From an uncultured delta proteobacterium (GTDB lineage Bacteria > Myxococcota_A > Polyangia > Polyangiales > Polyangiaceae), in the NCBI GenBank assembly GCA_903893335.1, contig CAITLX010000257.1:1-9289 (forward strand): DNA of 9,289 bases, written 5' to 3'. Under the pieces are notes generated by a model that was not told the DNA's origin, ran no database searches, and saw only the letters and a list, made by a program, of their open reading frames with translations. The translations under genes were made by a program, and so were the position numbers. Positions 7,462 to 9,289 of the stretch are shown piece by piece. How positions within the stretch are numbered: the first letter of the stretch is position 1; each line of letters starts with the position of its first letter.

Positions 7462-8897
7462 TGCGTGCCCTCAGCCTTCGCGGCCTCGTGGTGGGAATGC
7501 CGAGCCTTCGCGGCCTCGTGATGGGAATGTCGGGCCTTCGCGGCCTCGCCCTTCCGTTGTTCGTCGCGCTCTCGGCCTGCGGAGGCGGCACGCCCGCGCC
7601 GCAGGTGCCCGACCAGCCCCCGCCCGAGGCGGCGGTCGAGCCGTTCCCCGGCGTTCCCCCGCAGGCCCCCGTGGTCGCCGCGCCGGTCGCGGCTCCTCCC
7701 GAGGCGCCCGTCGCGCCGCCCCCCGTCGAGGTCCCGGCCGAGCGTCCGCGCATGAGCGACGCCGCGCGCGGCCCGTACGGGCAGGGGCTCTCGGCGTTCG
7801 GCCAGGGCGACCTCGCGGGCGCCAAGGCCGCGTTCCAGCAGGCGACGCAGGCCGACCCGCGCTCGTACCAGGCGTTCTACTCGCTCGGCTCGGTGCTCGA
7901 GCGCCTCGGCGACAGCGGCGCGCTCGCGGCGTACCGTCAGGCGTTCACCGTGCAGTCCGACTACGCGCCGGCGATCGTCGCGCACGGCATGCTGCTGGCG
8001 AAGCGCAGCCCGGGAGACGCCGACGCGTTCTTGACGGGCAAGCGCGGCGCGCTGCCGTCGTCGGCCGCGGTGCTCGGCGCGCTCGCCGAGGTCAAGTCGA
8101 TGGCGCGCGACACCGCGAGCGCCCAGCAGCTCGCGCAGGAGGCCCTGAAGAAGGACTCCGACTACCGCCCGGCGATGGTCACGCTCGCGCGCGACCACTA
8201 CCGCAACCGGCGCCTCGATCTCGCGCAGTATGCGCTGACGGCCATCCTCGACGGCTTCGGCGAGGAGAACCCCGCGCGCGATCCGAACAACGCCGAGGCC
8301 CACTACCTGCGCGCGCTCATCCTCAAGGAGGAGGGGCGTCGCGCCGCGGCCATCACCGAGCTCAAGAAGACGGTCGATCTTCGCCCCGACATGGTCGACG
8401 CGGCGGTTCAGCTCGCGGCGTTCTACCTCGAGGCCGGCAACGGCACCGACGCGCAGCCGCTCCTCGAGCGCGCGCTGCGCTACGACGCGAGCAACGTCAT
8501 CGCGAAGCTCAACCTCGGCGACTGCTACCGCCTCGCGGGCCGCAGCGCGGAGGCCAAGGCGCACTTCGACTGGGTCGTGCTGCACGACGCGAGCCTCGCG
8601 CAGGCGCACTACGACCTCGCGCTGCTCTACCTCTTCTCGCCCACGCTCCCGGGCCTCGACCCGAAGCGCCAGGCCGACGCGGCCATCGCCGAGATCACGA
8701 AGTACCAGGCGCTCCGCGGCAAGCCCTCGCAGGCGCAGGCCGACGACTCCGACGAGCTGCTCAGCCGCGCCAAGCAGAAGCTGGCCGACCTCGACGCCCA
8801 GAACGCCGCCAACGAGCCCGCCGCGGCTCCCGGTGGGTCGGCCAAGCCGGCCTCGAGCGCGGCGCCCGCTGCTCCCGCCGCCCCCCCCAACGAGTGA
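7461..8897 (+). CDS. gltE: TPR outer-membrane lipoprotein, GltE/AglT type
   Basis: This encodes 478 residues. The ATG overlaps the previous TGA by 1 nt, so translation is probably coupled; no strong ribosome binding site is seen, and in-frame ATGs at 7497, 7521 and 7527 leave the start open. The signal peptide ends in a lipobox, LSAC, with Cys40. The following GGG carries no Asp at +2, consistent with sorting to the outer membrane. A Pro/Ala/Val-rich linker (about 45-95) leads to TPR repeats (about 103-170, 205-265, 278-390), such as AEAHYLRALILKEEGRRAAA, SNVIAKLNLGDCYRLAGRSAEA and AQAHYDLALLYLF. The C-terminal tail (about 450-478) is Ala/Pro/Ser-rich. In Myxococcus, AglT/GltE is a TPR lipoprotein of about 500 residues needed for adventurous gliding and is encoded beside AgmU/GltD, matching the pair here. 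NfsE, the sporulation paralogue, is the alternative. The lipoprotein and TPR calls are firm; the subfamily is inferred. Confidence 0.75.
   Translation: MRALSLRGLVVGMPSLRGLVMGMSGLRGLALPLFVALSACGGGTPAPQVPDQPPPEAAVEPFPGVPPQAPVVAAPVAAPPEAPVAPPPVEVPAERPRMSDAARGPYGQGLSAFGQGDLAGAKAAFQQATQADPRSYQAFYSLGSVLERLGDSGALAAYRQAFTVQSDYAPAIVAHGMLLAKRSPGDADAFLTGKRGALPSSAAVLGALAEVKSMARDTASAQQLAQEALKKDSDYRPAMVTLARDHYRNRRLDLAQYALTAILDGFGEENPARDPNNAEAHYLRALILKEEGRRAAAITELKKTVDLRPDMVDAAVQLAAFYLEAGNGTDAQPLLERALRYDASNVIAKLNLGDCYRLAGRSAEAKAHFDWVVLHDASLAQAHYDLALLYLFSPTLPGLDPKRQADAAIAEITKYQALRGKPSQAQADDSDELLSRAKQKLADLDAQNAANEPAAAPGGSAKPASSAAPAAPAAPPNE
7473..7550 (+). repeat. In-frame 30-bp tandem repeat in the lipoprotein signal peptide
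   Basis: Two full 30-bp copies (7473-7502 and 7503-7532) differ at only two bases (7491/7521 and 7500/7530). A third partial copy (7533-7550) keeps the core CCTTCGCGGCCTCG. In protein this gives three rounds of (S/G)LRGL followed by V-V/M-G-M or ALPLF. The period is ten codons, so copy number can change without a frameshift. Each full copy also brings an in-frame ATG. Confidence 0.9.
8881..8888 (+). other. Run of eight C bases before the lipoprotein stop codon
   Basis: The tract encodes part of the Ala-Ala-Pro-Pro tail seven bases before the stop. Bases 8882-8888 read C CCC CCC in the gene's frame, the form of a -1 slippery heptamer. A -1 slip, or one extra C, bypasses the stop at 8895 and enters the frame of the next gene, which stays open to 9145. 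The tract and frames are seen directly; any use of them is speculative. Confidence 0.5.
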
Positions 8898-8905
8898 CCC
8901 GCTCC

Positions 8906-8909
8906 GGAG
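8906..8909 (+). promoter_or_regulatory. Short ribosome binding site for the small secreted protein
   Basis: GGAG lies 5 nt before the ATG at 8915, in the 17-nt gap after the lipoprotein stop. It supports independent initiation of the 76-residue gene at this ATG rather than a longer product. Confidence 0.55.
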
Positions 8910-8914
8910 CCCCC

Positions 8915-9145
8915 ATGCGCATCCTCCTGGCCCTCGCGCTCGTCCTCGTCGCCTCTCCCGCGCTCGCGCAGGGCAAGCCCAAGGGCGGCGTCATCACGCT
9001 CACCGAGGTCGAGATCGTCGGCCGCATCCAGAAGCCCATCGCTTCGGTCGACGTCAACCGCATCGACCCCAAGCTCACCCTGAAGGAGCTGCACCAGCCG
9101 TTCCTCGATCGGGTCGAGCAGGCGATCTACAAAGACCCGTTCTGA
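8915..9145 (+). CDS. Small secreted protein, possible GltF/NfsF counterpart
   Basis: This encodes 76 residues. Residues 1-18 form a clean signal peptide: MR, a Leu/Val/Ala core, then ASPALA before Gln19. That leaves a mature protein of about 58 residues with no cysteine and no second membrane segment, so it should be free in the periplasm. The mature part has a strand-like segment (ITLTEVEIVGRIQKPIASV) followed by an amphipathic helix (TLKELHQPFLDRVEQAIYK) and ends in DPF. The ATG is preceded by GGAG and lies 17 nt after the lipoprotein gene. In the Myxococcus glt and nfs loci, a small gene called F follows the E lipoprotein gene, so position suggests GltF/NfsF. I do not recognise the sequence itself, so no symbol is given. 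The short length and codon use match its neighbours, making a spurious ORF unlikely. Confidence 0.75.
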   Translation: MRILLALALVLVASPALAQGKPKGGVITLTEVEIVGRIQKPIASVDVNRIDPKLTLKELHQPFLDRVEQAIYKDPF

Positions 9146-9173
9146 CGGCGGGCGCGTCGGCGCTGACCTTCGC

Positions 9174-9289
9174 GTGACGATCGTCGGCGTGACGCTCGCA
9201 TCTCTCGTCGCGCTCGCGCTGGTCTCGGCGGCGAGCCTCGCGGCCACGTTTCGGCTGCGTCGCGTCGTCGCCGCCGTCGGGCTCGACGC
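9174..9289 (+). CDS. N-terminus of a probable membrane-anchored protein, cut by the window end
   Basis: A frame open to the window edge begins at a GTG at 9174, 28 nt after the preceding stop, and shows 38 codons. Residues 2-25 are an uninterrupted Val/Leu/Ala/Ile-rich segment, followed by RLRR. This fits a membrane helix with a cytoplasmic positive flank, so the rest would begin in the cytoplasm; a signal anchor is expected rather than a cleaved peptide. No clear ribosome binding site is present, and a second in-frame GTG at 9189 is an equal candidate. By glt/nfs order this is the G position. Myxococcus GltG is a bitopic inner-membrane protein with an FHA domain, but a membrane helix at the very N-terminus does not obviously match that layout, so no identity is assigned. 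Confidence 0.5.
   Translation, partial: MTIVGVTLASLVALALVSAASLAATFRLRRVVAAVGLD

Noticed and set aside
7337..8914. A 5' extension of the small secreted gene through the whole lipoprotein gene
   Set aside because: The frame is open only because of GC bias. The real small gene has its own GGAG, ATG and signal peptide at 8915. Only the short stretch after the C8 tract was kept, as a speculative fusion.
9146..9173. A possible terminator or promoter between the small secreted gene and the last gene
   Set aside because: The 28-nt gap shows no stable hairpin with a T run and no recognisable promoter elements, so the operon most likely reads through.

Overview
The window is very GC-rich (roughly 70 percent by eye) with strong G/C third-position codon use. 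It is packed with co-directional genes whose products are alanine- and proline-rich, exported and built from TPR repeats. Together this points to a myxobacterium (phylum Myxococcota), most likely of the Polyangiales/Sorangiineae type rather than Myxococcus itself. That placement is inference from composition and gene content, because no ribosomal or taxonomic marker is present.

Everything legible lies on the + strand in one tight array. (1) The 3' part of a gene for an Ala/Pro-rich coiled-coil plus beta-domain protein (1-747). (2) An 813-residue exported TPR and coiled-coil protein (749-3190). (3) A 1424-residue exported TPR giant (3187-7461), best read as a GltD/AgmU-type protein. (4) A 478-residue TPR lipoprotein (7461-8897), best read as GltE/AglT. 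(5) A 76-residue secreted protein (8915-9145). (6) The first 38 codons of a probable membrane-anchored protein (9174 to the window end). Junctions are 1 nt apart, 4 nt overlapping, 1 nt overlapping, 17 nt apart and 28 nt apart. This is the signature of a translationally coupled operon whose promoter lies before the window and whose end lies after it. No terminator, promoter, RNA gene, mobile element or CRISPR array is visible, and no gene-free stretch exceeds 30 bases.

The giant TPR protein, TPR lipoprotein and small secreted protein follow the order D-E-F of the Myxococcus gliding-motility (glt) and spore-coat (nfs) loci. If that reading is right, the preceding TPR protein may occupy the C position and the truncated membrane gene the G position. 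The products would form an envelope-spanning periplasmic scaffold ending in an outer-membrane lipoprotein, working with motor and beta-barrel subunits encoded elsewhere. Assignments rest on layout, repeat type, length and export signals, not on a database search.

Two local oddities stand out. An in-frame 30-bp tandem repeat lengthens the lipoprotein signal peptide. A run of eight C bases sits just before the lipoprotein's stop codon, and a -1 slip there would fuse it to the next small secreted protein.
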